From Serripes groenlandicus (taxonomy: Eukaryota > Mollusca > Bivalvia > Cardiida > Cardiidae), in contig JASEVX010000006.1 in assembly GCA_031761405.1 (NCBI GenBank), positions 29,672,883 to 29,736,882 on the forward strand: a stretch of DNA of 64,000 nucleotides. Reading direction: 5' to 3'. Shown here piece by piece: positions 9,504 to 18,662 of this stretch. The notes beneath the pieces are model-generated. The model was not told where the DNA came from. It made no database searches and saw only the letters and a list, made by a program, of their open reading frames with translations. The number at the start of each line of letters is the position of its first letter. Within the stretch, counting starts at the first letter, position 1. The translations under genes and the position numbers were made by a program.

Positions 9504-11558
9504 GGATGCGCACCTCTCTATGATCTTCCCAAGGCCGGAGATAGCAGTCGGGGGCCGCTTGTCGCATTTCATAGAGGAGTGGGAATGTATAACAGAGGAT
9601 CGTTGGATCTTGTCTGTGATACGGGAAGGGTACTTAATTCCCTTCGTTTCCCCACCTCCTCTGACAAGCGTGCCGATCGATATGTCATCACGCCATCCGG
9701 CCATGTCGGAAGTGATTTCATCACTTCTGAAAAAGAAGGCTATAGAGAGGGTTCTCAACCCCAATTCTCGGGGTTTCTACAGCCGTCTATTTCTTGTTCC
9801 GAAGAAAGACGGTCGGTGGAGACCGGTAATAGACTTATCAGCTCTAAATCTATTGATACCGGTCGAGAAGTTCAAGATGGAGTCGGCCCGCTCCATCAGA
9901 ACAGCTATCCGGAAAGACGACTGGGCGGTCTCTCTACATATTACCACATTCCGATCGCTTCCTCGTCGAGGAAATACCTTCGGTTTGTGGTAGAGGGAGA
10001 AGTTTTCCAATTTGTGGCACTTCCCTTCGGCCTCAAGTCCGCACCGCGAGTATTTACCAAGGTAATCAATGCTGTGGGAGCCTTTCTGCGTATGCAGGGC
10101 CCACAGCTCCTACAATACTTCGACGACTGGCTTCTTCACAGAGCAAATCGTTTGAATTTAATTCACGATCTGTCTCTAGCCTGGCGGACCATTCTGCGAT
10201 TGGGTCTTCTACCCAACACGCAGAAATCGGACTTGATTCCGTCAAAGAGGTTTACGTTCGTGGGAATGACTTTTCTCACCGACCTAGCGGTGATTCGAGT
10301 TCCCTCGGACAGAGTCGATTCTCTTTGCAAGAAAATCAGACTCACCCTGGATCAGGTGTCGGTAACAGCCCGATCCATGCTGTCACTTCTGGGTTCCCTA
10401 AGTGCAGCAGCCGACCTAGTCAGTCTAGGCAGGCTCCACATGCGACCCCTTCAGTATCTTTTTCTGTCCCTGTGGCGTCCATCTGTGGATTCACTGGAAC
10501 AGGAGATGGCTCTGACGGTTTTCTTCAAGTCACACCTTCGGTGGTGGCTGGATCCGTTAATCTATCTACAAGGGGTGCCCTTGCTCACTCCACCTCCGGA
10601 TCTGTACCTTTTTACAGATGCCAGTGCTGTGGGTTGGGGAGCTCATTTAGAGCCACGGGGCTTAACAGCCCAGGGCATGTGGACAGCGGAGGAAAGGTGT
10701 TTGCACATAAACAACTTAGAGCTGAGGGCGGTCCTGCTAGCCCTCAATCAATTCTCTGCCTCCGTTGCGAACAAAACTGTTTTGTTGTCGACGGACAACA
10801 CTACTGTTGTTTCCTACATTCGCAGGCAAGGAGGAACGCACTCCCACCTTCTCTTTCTGGAGACTTGGAAGTTGCTCCTTTGGTGCCGGGCGGCGTCGTT
10901 GGTAATATTAGTAAAACACGTTCCCGGTCACCTAAATGTTTTAGCAGACAGTTTATCCCGCCAGAACATGATTCTACCGGCGGAATGGACTCTGAACCAG
11001 AGTGTGGTAAACTCTGTGTTCATGCAGATCGGAACACCTCTGGTGGATCTTTTCGCCACCAGAGCCAATCATCGGCTTCCACTATATGTGTCGCCAATGT
11101 ACGATCCTGCAGCTTGGGCAGTGGACGCACTGACCCTCGATTGGAACCGTCTATTCGGGTATGCGTTCCCCCCGTTCATTCTAGTCCCAATCGTACTTCA
11201 GAAAGTACTACGCTCTCAACAGTGAAGAATACTGTTGATAGCACCATTCTGGTCCCAGAGATCGTGGTTCAACGATCTCCTGGCATGCCTCTCGGCACAA
11301 CCGGTACGTCTTCCTCTTCAAGACGACCTTCTGTTTCAGCAACCGGGTCGGCGTCTTCATCCCAACCCGGCAATGCTACACCTTCACGTTTGGAGTTTAT
11401 CAAGCGTTCAATCCGAGAGAGAAGCTTTTCTGTCAAAGTTGCCTCTCGCATCGCAGAATCAAGGAGACAGTCCACTAGAATTGTCTATGATTCGAAGTGG
11501 GCGATCTTCTCAGATTGGTGTGGTGCAAGATCGGTCAATCATGAGTGTCCCTCTATAA
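9274..11558 (+). pseudogene. DIRS reverse transcriptase/RNase H frame, broken
   Basis: The protein would copy element RNA to DNA and degrade the RNA. Part one is in frame 1 (open 9274-9993, meaningful to about 9936) and carries the RT fingers with LVPKKDGRWRPVIDL. Near 9936/9937 the sense shifts to frame 3 with a gap. The spacing fits loss of 13 bases that would include the first catalytic aspartate motif of RT (motif A). Frame 3 then carries LPFGLKSAPRVF, YFDD at 10116-10127, RNase H acidic residues at about 10617 (LFTDAS), 10719 (E in LELRA) and 10794 (STDN), and HVPGHLNVLADSLSR. A TGA at 11223-11225 interrupts a DLFATRAN-type C-terminal region, where DIRS elements carry a methyltransferase-like domain. 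The same frame resumes with APFWSQRSWF and runs to 11558. Two independent lesions make this a pseudogene. Confidence 0.88.
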
Positions 11559-12451
11559 CTCAGATTGCCGATTTTCTTCTTTTCCTCTTTGAGGAAAAGC
11601 ATCTGGCTGTTAGTACGGTTAAAGGATACCGCTCTATGCTATCGAATACTCTTAAGTTCAAAGGGGGAGAGAGCATTGGTTCAAATCCATTTCTCTCTGA
11701 ACTTATACGTTCTTTCGAGCTAGATAAACCTGTTTCCAGGAGTTTAACTCCGAAATGGGATTTATCTTGTGTTCTTAGGTCACTTACGAAAGCTCCCTAT
11801 GAGCCTCTTGCGTCTGCGTCTATTAAGTTCTTGACTTACAAGACAGTGTTTCTACTCGCTTTTGCGACCGCTAGGCGTAGAAGTGAGTTACACGCACTAT
11901 CTGTAGAGTCGGGGTACGCCAGGTTCAATGAATCCGACGGCTCCTTCTCACTACTTTGTCAGCCTGGTTTTCTGGCAAAGAATCAGTTACCGTCGGTTCT
12001 TCCGGAAGCCATTACAGTTCCCAGTCTCTCTGCAAACTGTGGGCCTTCTGATCCCGACAGATTCCTTTGTCCCGTCAGATCTCTTAAGTATTATCTTAAG
12101 AGGGTTGACGGGGCAAGGGGTCTTAGGAAGAGATTATTTCTTCCTCTTATAGGAGGTAATGATATTTCAGCAGCTACTATTTCTCGCTGGATATCATCTA
12201 CTATTAAGTTAGCGTACAAAGATCTGTCACTCGCCGATCTCTCATTGCTTCAGGTTCGTCCGCATGAGGTTCGCGCTCTTTCTACTAGTTGGGCCTTTAC
12301 CAACAATGTTCCTTTAGAGGACATTATGCATGCTGCAGTATGGAAATCGCAGTCCACGTTTTCATCGTTCTATCTGCGTTCCATGTCTTCTCAGTCAGAT
12401 AATTTGTATTCCCTGGGCCCACTTGTGGCGTCTCAGCGAGTTGTTCGCTAA
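11285..12451 (+). CDS. DIRS tyrosine recombinase, about 388 aa
   Basis: It catalyses integration of the circular element by strand exchange at a short matching sequence. Numbering from ATG 11285, residues about 50-140 form an alpha-helical SAM-like DNA-binding domain (KRSIRERS, SRIAES, STVKGYRSML). The catalytic domain carries Arg198 (in ATARRRSEL), His327 and Arg330 (RPHEVR), Trp353 in the second-histidine position and Tyr363 (SSFYLR), a complete R-HxxR-W-Y set. The frame is open upstream to 10325, overlapping RT/RNase H, but the upstream residues look like an antisense-composition shadow. ATG 11285 is the first methionine close to the conserved domain. The true start could differ, since overlapping starts are usual in this family. 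Confidence 0.88.
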   Translation: MPLGTTGTSSSSRRPSVSATGSASSSQPGNATPSRLEFIKRSIRERSFSVKVASRIAESRRQSTRIVYDSKWAIFSDWCGARSVNHECPSITQIADFLLFLFEEKHLAVSTVKGYRSMLSNTLKFKGGESIGSNPFLSELIRSFELDKPVSRSLTPKWDLSCVLRSLTKAPYEPLASASIKFLTYKTVFLLAFATARRRSELHALSVESGYARFNESDGSFSLLCQPGFLAKNQLPSVLPEAITVPSLSANCGPSDPDRFLCPVRSLKYYLKRVDGARGLRKRLFLPLIGGNDISAATISRWISSTIKLAYKDLSLADLSLLQVRPHEVRALSTSWAFTNNVPLEDIMHAAVWKSQSTFSSFYLRSMSSQSDNLYSLGPLVASQRVVR

Positions 12452-12469
12452 ATATGCATTTAACACAAC

Positions 12470-12475
12470 AATAAA
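12470..12475 (+). promoter_or_regulatory. Candidate polyadenylation signal AATAAA
   Basis: The hexamer lies 19 bases after the recombinase stop codon, in the expected place for ending the element transcript. Confidence 0.5.
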
Positions 12476-12627
12476 GTTCACATCAGATTGAATATTCCTT
12501 TAATCCAATTTCCGACTTTATAAGCTGTTGTGTTCAGTACTACGTTAAAATGACAAATAAATTACATGGTGCTACATCTCTGATGACGAAGTGTTGGACG
12601 ATCCTCCCGGCCGATGCTGCAAAGTCA

Positions 12628-12721
12628 TCAGGTATTAAATGACTGGTAACGTATTTTTGACATAAAAATGAAGTTTTTAGAGTAAAACATATTTTTATTA
12701 GAAAATACTTACCAGTCATTT
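12628..12721 (+). repeat. DIRS internal complementary region
   Basis: Bases 12628-12668 are the reverse complement of the left element end (6212-6252). Bases 12665-12721 are the reverse complement of the right end (12904-12960). They meet in one T/A-tract. This is the DIRS internal complementary region, thought to align the two ends of the cDNA during circle formation. Confidence 0.95.
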
Positions 12722-12767
12722 CACAGTCCCGCCTCCCAACCCCGCGTCGTCACCTAACACTTACGGT

Positions 12768-12916
12768 AAATTAAAAGTGGCACGTGGGTCACGTAGGCCG
12801 GTGCTTGCCGGCAACCGTGTATATCACACGGACGTGAGGGATACGCTGGGCGCGATCAATTTTCTGGATGAGTTAAGTGCTAGGGGCTTATATATCAGGT
12901 ATTAAATGACTGGTAA
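12768..12916 (-). repeat. DIRS right inverted terminal repeat
   Basis: Partner of 6231-6379. Forty-four bases lie beyond it to the element end (12917-12960, ending CTAAAAACTTCATTTT). They are unrelated to the left extension and are represented only in the internal complementary region. Confidence 0.95.
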
Positions 12917-12956
12917 GTATTTTCTAATAAAAATATGTTTTACTCTAAAAACTTCA

Positions 12957-12999
12957 TTTTCAAAGTCTTCTGCTGCAGATTTGTTGTCAGTGGGATAGG
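12957..12999 (-). mobile_element. Right part of the MITE split by DIRS
   Basis: TTTTCAAAGTCTTCTGCTGCAG continues the copy begun at 6035. It ends GTGGGATAGG, followed by TTAA at 13000-13003. Confidence 0.85.
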
Positions 13000-13056
13000 T
13001 TAAATATTTACAGTTTATAAGTTTTTTATATATTGACTTAAATGTATAATATTTAA

Positions 13057-13287
13057 CCCTTTCCCTCATATAGACGCTTTCTGACGCCTCTGCAGCAGAC
13101 AGCTTTTTGAAAACATAGTGACAAAAGAAGAAATTGCTCAATACAAGCAATTTCACCTTTTGACACAATGTTTTCCACTTTAAGTCATAGGTTATCCAGG
13201 TTATCCATTCAATTAAAGTGATTTTCCATTTTTTTACAAAATATGTTCAAAGTTGTCTGCTGCAGAATTGTCGTATGAGGGAAAGGG
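13057..13287 (-). mobile_element. TTAA-MITE copy, 231 bp
   Basis: TTAA at 13053-13056 and 13288-13291. A small duplication (GGTTATCCAGGTTATCC) lengthens the inner right arm. Confidence 0.92.
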
Positions 13288-13519
13288 TTAATAGCTATTT
13301 ACTTCTTTTAACCTATATTGTTACCTTGTGAGGTTGTCTCAGACATCAAATGATTGTTTCTGTAATGAAAATCTGTACTTTTCTCAAGAGCTTTTTTAGT
13401 TTTGACGAGTTTTTATAATTGCGTATCAGTTGAAGGATTGAAATTTGAATCAGGAGAATGTATTTAATGTTTCATTAGTACGCATGTTTGATTTTTACCA
13501 GACTGATATTAGTATTTAA

Positions 13520-13741
13520 CCCTTTCCTTCATACGGCAATTCTGCAGCAGACGACTTTGAACGTATTTTGTCAATAAATAGAAAATCTCCATAATTGAAT
13601 GGATAACCTATGATAAAAAGTGGAAAACATTGTGGCAAAAGGAGAAATTGCACGTTTTGTGCAATTTCTTCTTTTGTCACTATGTTTTCAAAAAGCTGTC
13701 TGCTGCAGAGGCGTCAGAAAGCGTCTATATGAGGGAAAGGG
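13520..13741 (+). mobile_element. TTAA-MITE copy, 222 bp
   Basis: TTAA at 13516-13519 and 13742-13745. AC/GT central hairpin. Both subterminal boxes are intact. It lies in opposite orientation to the copy at 13057, only about 230 bp away. Confidence 0.93.
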
Positions 13742-13745
13742 TTAA

Positions 13746-14672
13746 GATTGAAAAGTTACACTCAAAATGTAATTATACAAGTCAAAGACACCTGTGACCA
13801 TGGAGTGTCATAATTTCCACTTCATCTCATAACTTTTCCCCGATACAGAAGGCTTTTGATATCTCTGCTTCAGACAAATTTTGAAAATATTGTGGAAAAA
13901 TATGAAGTTTCTGAAAATGAGCAATTTCAACACATTTTTTAGCTGATGTATCAGAATTGTACTTCTGTATTTCAAGCTGCTCTATTCCTCTTTCAAACAA
14001 GTTCCTACCCAGGAAAGGCTGTGATGTAAAAAGTATGTCCTAAAGTGGCATAAAAGACACAATTCATCCATTCCATGGTAATAAACCACTGTTGGTAAAT
14101 AAGTAATATCCAGTTTTATATCATAAATGACGTCGCCAGCGTGAAATAACGTCATTCTATATTTTTCGGTATATAACTAGTGTAATAACAATGCTACGTA
14201 ACGTCATAATGAAAAGCATTGAAAATGACCGCGCTATATAGCAACGTTATATATATTTTTACGCTAATAATTGTCAAATTGGAATTTATGATATAAATAG
14301 ATTATAACATTCATGTTCATTCAATACAAAATGTTATTAAACTCGTTTTCTAAAATTTCGTATTGAATGACCACTCATGTAATATCCTCTATTTATAACA
14401 TAACCCACGCTCCAGTTATATCGTAGAAGTAAAGTATAATGTTGATAAAAGAATTGATAATTTGCGAAGATGTCTTTCTTTCCCCACACCTCCATTTTGA
14501 AATTTTGAAATTTGTCAACTTCATGTTGTTGTTGTTGCAAAACTGCAAGCTTATTACAAACTTAACTGATTCTAAGTTTGCGGCAAGTTCACAAGAACTT
14601 TGCGAAAAAAGAACTATCCGCTAGGTTAATTTCCTTGTGCACATATGTATTCTAGGACTGCAATCTTATTAA
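13746..14672. other. No gene; AT-rich palindromic stretch
   Basis: TTTATATCATAAAT at 14114-14127 is inverted at 14284-14297. TCATTCAATAC at 14317-14327 is inverted at 14360-14370. Two or three ACGTCAT-type motifs lie between. 13850-13990 looks like an eroded MITE (TCTGCTTCAGAC, TGTGGAAAAATATGAAG). The short frames have no domain evidence. Confidence 0.45.
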
Positions 14673-14861
14673 CCCTTTCCCTCATATAGACGCTTCCTGA
14701 CGCCTCTGCAGCAGACGGCTTTTTGAAAAACATTGTGAAAAAAGAAGAAATTGCTCAAAACGAGCAATTTCTCCTTTTGCCACAATGTTTTCCACTTTTA
14801 GGCATAGGTTATCCATTCAATTCAAGTCGTCTGCTGCAGAATTGTCGTATGAGGGAAAGGG
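14673..14861 (-). mobile_element. TTAA-MITE copy, internally deleted, 189 bp
   Basis: TTAA at 14669-14672 and TTGA at 14862-14865. The right arm is shortened between TCCATTCAATT and CAAGTCGTCTGCTGCAG. The central hairpin is fully paired (CTCaaaacGAG). Confidence 0.9.
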
Positions 14862-14865
14862 TTGA

Positions 14866-15448
14866 GATTGTAGGGGGATTGCACAAGTTTATGGCGCACT
14901 TGTTCACAAAGTTTTGGTTTGGGCATGCTATTCAAAATGTTATTTGCTTCAGAGGGGATACAAGTCGTTTGTTTTTTGTTAAAGTTATTCAGATGATTCA
15001 AGAATTACAATGATTCTATTGATGAATACTGAATTATCTTAATTATCTTTAGAAAAAGTCGGTTGACTGCTCTGAACAGCATTTTTACCAGTCTTTTTGG
15101 ATTCCTTGGATAAACAATATTAATCAAGTTATCCGATTCCTTTTGTGGATGGGAAATGTCCTCAATATTCATCTTAATTTCTTTTGTTTCCTGGAAAAAT
15201 GAAATAAAATAAGTTATGGGAAATAAGGAAATACATCTGTTATATAGGATTAGACTTTATACAATTAGAAACATATACAGCAGGTCATATTTTTCGAATT
15301 TGTTCGATGAACATATTTCACCAGGGAAACGAGCTGTCTGCGTGATGAAGAGCGGTAGATCTTCGTTACTTATTTTAAATGCAGGTTACCGAAAGATAAT
15401 CATATTATTTTTTCAAAGTTCAAATATATGGTATCTGAAAATGATTAA
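14866..15448. other. No recognised feature
   Basis: AT-rich unique-looking sequence. A 133-codon open frame at 15216-15617 has no domain features, runs into the MITE and is not supported as a gene. Confidence 0.4.
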
Positions 15449-15614
15449 CCCTTTCCAAAGTAACAGACACATTCTGACACCCATCTGCAGGGTACTACTT
15501 TCGAAACAGTGTGGCAAAGAATGGATCATAATGAGCAATTTCTCCTTTTGTCCCAATGTTTACAACCCTTTTTATTCAATAAGTGATAATTTCATATCTT
15601 TGCCTGGATGTGTT
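15449..15614 (-). mobile_element. Degenerate TTAA-MITE copy
   Basis: TTAACCCTTTCC at the left, then ACAGACACATTCTGACACCCATCTGCAGG and a reduced centre (GATCATAATGAGCAATTTCTCC). The right terminus is eroded before the next copy begins. Confidence 0.7.
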
Positions 15615-15617
15615 TAA

Positions 15618-15671
15618 CCCTTTCCCTCATACGACAATTCTGCAGCAGACGACTTTGAACATATTTTGTCA
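15618..15671 (+). mobile_element. 5' fragment of a TTAA-MITE
   Basis: CCCTTTCCCTCATACGACAATT and the CTGCAGCAGACG box are intact. The copy stops abruptly at TATTTTGTCA where a SINE (15672-15910) begins. Confidence 0.85.
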
Positions 15672-15910
15672 TGATCCCTTGGTAAACAAACCAGTACTAG
15701 GCTAGGAAATGTGCCTTGCTCAAGGGCACTCCACCATGATTGTCGCAATTGGGGCTCGATCCCAGTACACCTGATTCCAAATCCACAACTCTTACCAATT
15801 GGCCAGTCCGGATTACATCTTCTGTCTAAGGACGATGGTGGAATGTCCTTGGCTAATACACATTTCCCCGCTGTGACCGTAATGTAAATGAAATACTGTT
15901 GAAAATCACA
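15672..15910 (-). mobile_element. tRNA-derived SINE, family 2
   Basis: It is closely similar to 51053-51296. On the minus strand it reads CCAATTGGTAAGAG (A-box-like) and GGGATCGAGCCCC (B-box-like), so it looks like a tRNA-headed SINE. The far end is TTTCAACAGTATTTCATT. It separates two MITE pieces but is not a simple insertion into one copy, because the MITE sequence does not resume. Confidence 0.65.
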
Positions 15911-15914
15911 TTAA

Positions 15915-16100
15915 CAGGCTTTCCCACATACGAGAATTCTGCAGCAGACGACTTTGAACTGATAACCTATGACTAAAAGTTGAAAACATTGTGGCAAAAG
16001 GAGAAATTGCTCGTTCTGAGCAATTTCTTTTTTTGTCACTATGTTTTCAAAAAGCTGTCTGCTGCATAGGCGTCAGAAAGCATATATATGAGGGAAAGGG
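15915..16100 (+). mobile_element. TTAA-MITE copy, shortened
   Basis: TTAA at 15911-15914 and 16101-16104. The left terminus is CAGGCTTTCCC, mutated from CCCTTTCCC. About 35 bp are missing from the left arm. Central stem CTCgttctGAG. Confidence 0.85.
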
Positions 16101-16168
16101 TTAAAAATGAAGGTGTCACACATAAATTTCAAAAATATATTTTAGAACGTTTTTTCTTTCTTTTTTAA

Positions 16169-16264
16169 CCCACCCTTTCCCACCTACAACAAATCTGCAA
16201 CTGATGACTTTGAAAGCATCATGGCAAAAATGTGGAAAATCTTTTAATGAAAGAATTATTATTT
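16169..16264 (+). mobile_element. TTAA-MITE left arm
   Basis: CCACCCTTTCCCACCTACAAC and a mutated box (CTGCAACTGATGAC) follow TTAA at 16165-16168. The arm runs into a 25-bp tandem array instead of the normal centre. Confidence 0.7.
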
Positions 16265-16364
16265 CATTGTGGCACATGAGAAATTGCTTCCTTGTGGCAC
16301 ATGAGAAATTGCTTCATTGTGGCACATGAGAAATGGCTTCATTGTGGTACATGAGAAATGGCTT
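16265..16364 (+). repeat. 25-bp tandem array grown from a MITE centre, 4 copies
   Basis: The unit CATTGTGGCACATGAGAAAT plus TGCTT is repeated four times with single changes. It corresponds to the CATTGTGGCAAAAGGAGAAATTGC segment that precedes the central hairpin in the MITE family. Confidence 0.85.
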
Positions 16365-16377
16365 ATCTCATTTTGCG

Positions 16378-16926
16378 TTATTATACAGGAATCACCCTGT
16401 CTGTCCGTCCGTCTGTCTGTCTGTCTGCCTGTCCGTATGTCCACATTTCTTGTAAGCACTACTTCTCCTAAACGGCTCAATGGATTTGGTTCAAACTTTA
16501 CATGAAGGTTACACATCATATGTAGATATGCATGAAGGAAGATCATACGCCTCAGATTCTTCCAAGGGGAGATAATTCAACTTAGAGGTTACCTGCGAGG
16601 GACTCCTGTGCACATACCTCCACATTTCTTTTAAGCACTACTCCTCCTAAACGGCTCAATGGATTTGGTTCAAACTTTACATGAAGGTTACACATCATAT
16701 GTAGATACCATTGTGACATGATATTTTTCTATTTGAAACACTAATGGTAAACAAACATGTCTAACCAAGAACACAATTAAAAATTTAATCAATATTATGT
16801 AACATTCGATATTTATTTGATCAGAAAGACATTTGGAATTTCAACAGCAAAGTAGAAACTTTACCATTGTGTCCGATGCTTTGGGAGGGGTATTCTTCAG
16901 TGAGCTTTGCTCACAGTATTTCTAGT
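16378..16926 (+). mobile_element. Hairpin-capped tandem-core element, 5' eroded
   Basis: It belongs to the same family as 25041-26250: TATACAGGAATCACCCTGTCTGTCC, then two core units with GCACTACTCCTCCTAAACGG. The 3' end is GTGAGCTTTGCTCAC followed by AGTATTTCTAG. The 5' stem of poly-C/poly-G is absent here. Confidence 0.65.
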
Positions 16927-17048
16927 TTAAATCAGATAACAAAACGAAGGCCTTAGTTATGACTTCTTCTTTTGAAGAAGACTTTTTTGCTGTTTAGTTC
17001 TTGCAACAGGCATTAAAGCATTGATTTCAAAAGGTTCTTGCAATGTCA

Positions 17049-17135
17049 GTGGTTAGTGTAGGTGGTTTGGAACCGGGCATCTTGGGCAAGGCACTTTTCC
17101 TAGCCTAGTACTGGTTTGTTTACCAAGGGATCACA
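17049..17135 (+). mobile_element. SINE family 2 fragment
   Basis: GGCAAGGCACTTTTCCTAGCC and CTAGTACTGGTTTGTTTACC match the reverse complement of the ends of 15672-15910 and 51053-51296. The tRNA-like head is missing. Confidence 0.6.
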
Positions 17136-17232
17136 ACTGAATTGTTGTCCCTAATAAAAGAAAGGACCAAGCATTAATGCAATTGATTGTAGTTTAACTT
17201 GTCTCCTGTTTTTTTCCAAATTTGATGCTTAA

Positions 17233-17403
17233 CCCTTTCCCACATACAACAAATCTGCAGCAGATGACCTTGAAACAAAATTGACAAAAACCTTAAAAAT
17301 AGAATAAATTTGAAAACATTGTGGCAATTTCACCTTTGGCCACAATGTTTTCAAAAGTCGTCTGCTGCTATTGCGTCAAAATGTGACTGCAGGTGCGAAA
17401 GGG
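17233..17403 (+). mobile_element. TTAA-MITE copy, shortened, 171 bp
   Basis: TTAA at 17229-17232 and TTGA at 17404-17407. The right arm (CTGCTGCTATTGCGTCAAAATG) is close to that of the copy at 265-433, suggesting a subfamily. Confidence 0.85.
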
Positions 17404-17433
17404 TTGAGCCTGGTTCTACATCATAAGGGTAAA

Positions 17434-17640
17434 CCCTATCCCACTGGCTGACACATTGGCAGAAGACAACCTTTGAAAACATTGTTTCAAAAGAAGACAT
17501 TTTTCATAATAATTTTTTTTTTTATCTTTTACAACACTGTCTTCAATATATTCAATAATAAATACATTCATTTATATTTAGATTTCATATATCTGCCTTT
17601 CAAAGTCGTCTGCTGCAGACTTGTTGTATGTGGGAAAGGG
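17434..17640 (-). mobile_element. TTAA-MITE copy, diverged
   Basis: CCCTATCCCACTGGCTGACAC at the left. The right end is CGTCTGCTGCAGACTTGTTG and GTGGGAAAGGG. The central hairpin is lost to an A/T run (about 17500-17525). No clean TTAA remains. Confidence 0.75.
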
Positions 17641-17687
17641 TGGTTTAAATGTAAGTAAGATATACATGGCATCCAGGGATTTTTTAA

Positions 17688-17913
17688 CCCTTCACCTCCT
17701 ATAGACGCTTTCTGACGCCTCTGCAGCAGACAGCTTTTTGAAAAACATAGTGACAAAAGAAGAAATTGCTCAAAACAAGCAATTTCTCCCATTGGCACAA
17801 TGTTTTCCACTTTTAATCATAGCTAGGTTATCCATTCAATTATAGAGATTTTCTATTTTTTGACAAAATTTGTTAAAAGTCATCTGCTGCAGATTGTCAT
17901 ATGAGGGAAAAGG
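17688..17913 (-). mobile_element. TTAA-MITE copy, 226 bp
   Basis: TTAA at 17684-17687 and 17914-17917. The terminal CCCTTTCCC has become CCCTTCACC and the right end is GGGAAAAGG. Confidence 0.88.
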
Positions 17914-17917
17914 TTAA

Positions 17918-18237
17918 GTGACATTTCACATCTTGAAATCCCATGTTGGACCCAGCTTTTTCCTTGTGAAATGAATGATTACTGATTTACCAGACTCGTA
18001 AACTATCCTTGTTCTGTATAAATTTCATAATTCCCGCAATGGGTATACATATTTTACCAGAGACAATAATTATGTTGACTCGGTTCAATTCTTCAGGATT
18101 TTAACTTTAATTCAATTAACCCACCATTTTGATATATTTACTTCGGTGACTCATGATCGAGTTTCCAAACATGGTGGATAATAACTGAAAAAACTTCAGT
18201 CCTTAATAATTCTAAGACAATTCTGTAAATTCTTCAA
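17918..18237. other. No recognised feature
   Basis: AT-rich sequence; no repeat, frame or RNA gene is recognised. Confidence 0.5.
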
Positions 18238-18241
18238 TTAA

Positions 18242-18460
18242 CCCTTTCCCTCATATAGACGCTTTCTGACATCTACAGCAGACATCTTTTTAAAAACATG
18301 TCGACAAAAGAAGATATTCTAAGCTCCAAACAAGAAATTTCTCCTTTTGTCACCATGTTTTCAACTCTATTATTGTACTTTCATTTAAAGGGAGTTTCCA
18401 ATTTGTTTGGGGTATGTTTTCAAAGTCATCATCCGCAGATTTGTTCTATGTGGGAAAGGG
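18242..18460 (-). mobile_element. TTAA-MITE copy, 219 bp
   Basis: TTAA at 18238-18241 and 18461-18464. The left box is mutated (ATCTACAGCAGAC) and the right one is CATCATCCGCAG. The central stem is weakened (AAGCTCCAAACAAG). Confidence 0.85.
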
Positions 18461-18662
18461 TTAAACAAAGCAGAACTTTATGAGTTGGAACCATACAACA
18501 AATCACTGTCTCCATTCTGGATAAAAAAAAAGATACAGTCAAACTGGGGTTACTGGTCACGTCACCTATGTTGAACTGCCAACTTGTTCTATAAGCTATC
18601 AGCTGAAGATTAAACATGCAGCAGCCAAAATTAAATTACTCATACCTGGTTGGCCGCCTTAA

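Larger units (their letters stand above)
6212..12960 (+). mobile_element. DIRS-type tyrosine-recombinase retrotransposon, about 6.75 kb
   Basis: DIRS elements replicate through an RNA and a circular DNA intermediate and integrate with a tyrosine recombinase, not a DDE integrase. All the structural hallmarks are visible. They are 149-bp inverted terminal repeats, unequal terminal extensions outside them, and an internal complementary region that reads through the joined ends. The order is Gag-like ORF, RT/RNase H, then tyrosine recombinase. No target duplication is seen; the insertion lies in a T-tract of a MITE. The repeats match at 147 of 149 positions by eye, which suggests a recent insertion. 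The RT frame is damaged, so this copy is unlikely to be autonomous. Confidence 0.95.

Noticed and set aside
10325..11284. Recombinase frame extended upstream to 10325 as one 708-residue protein
   Set aside because: The upstream part overlaps the RT/RNase H frame and has biased Ser/Arg/Gly shadow composition; conserved recombinase sequence starts only after about 11285.
15216..15617. 133-codon plus-strand frame as a host gene
   Set aside because: No domain, no supporting signals, and its 3' half runs through a degenerate MITE.
16390..16440. CTGTCTGTCCGTCCG tracts as microsatellite loci or regulatory sites
   Set aside because: They recur at the same place in each hairpin-capped element, so they are parts of those elements.
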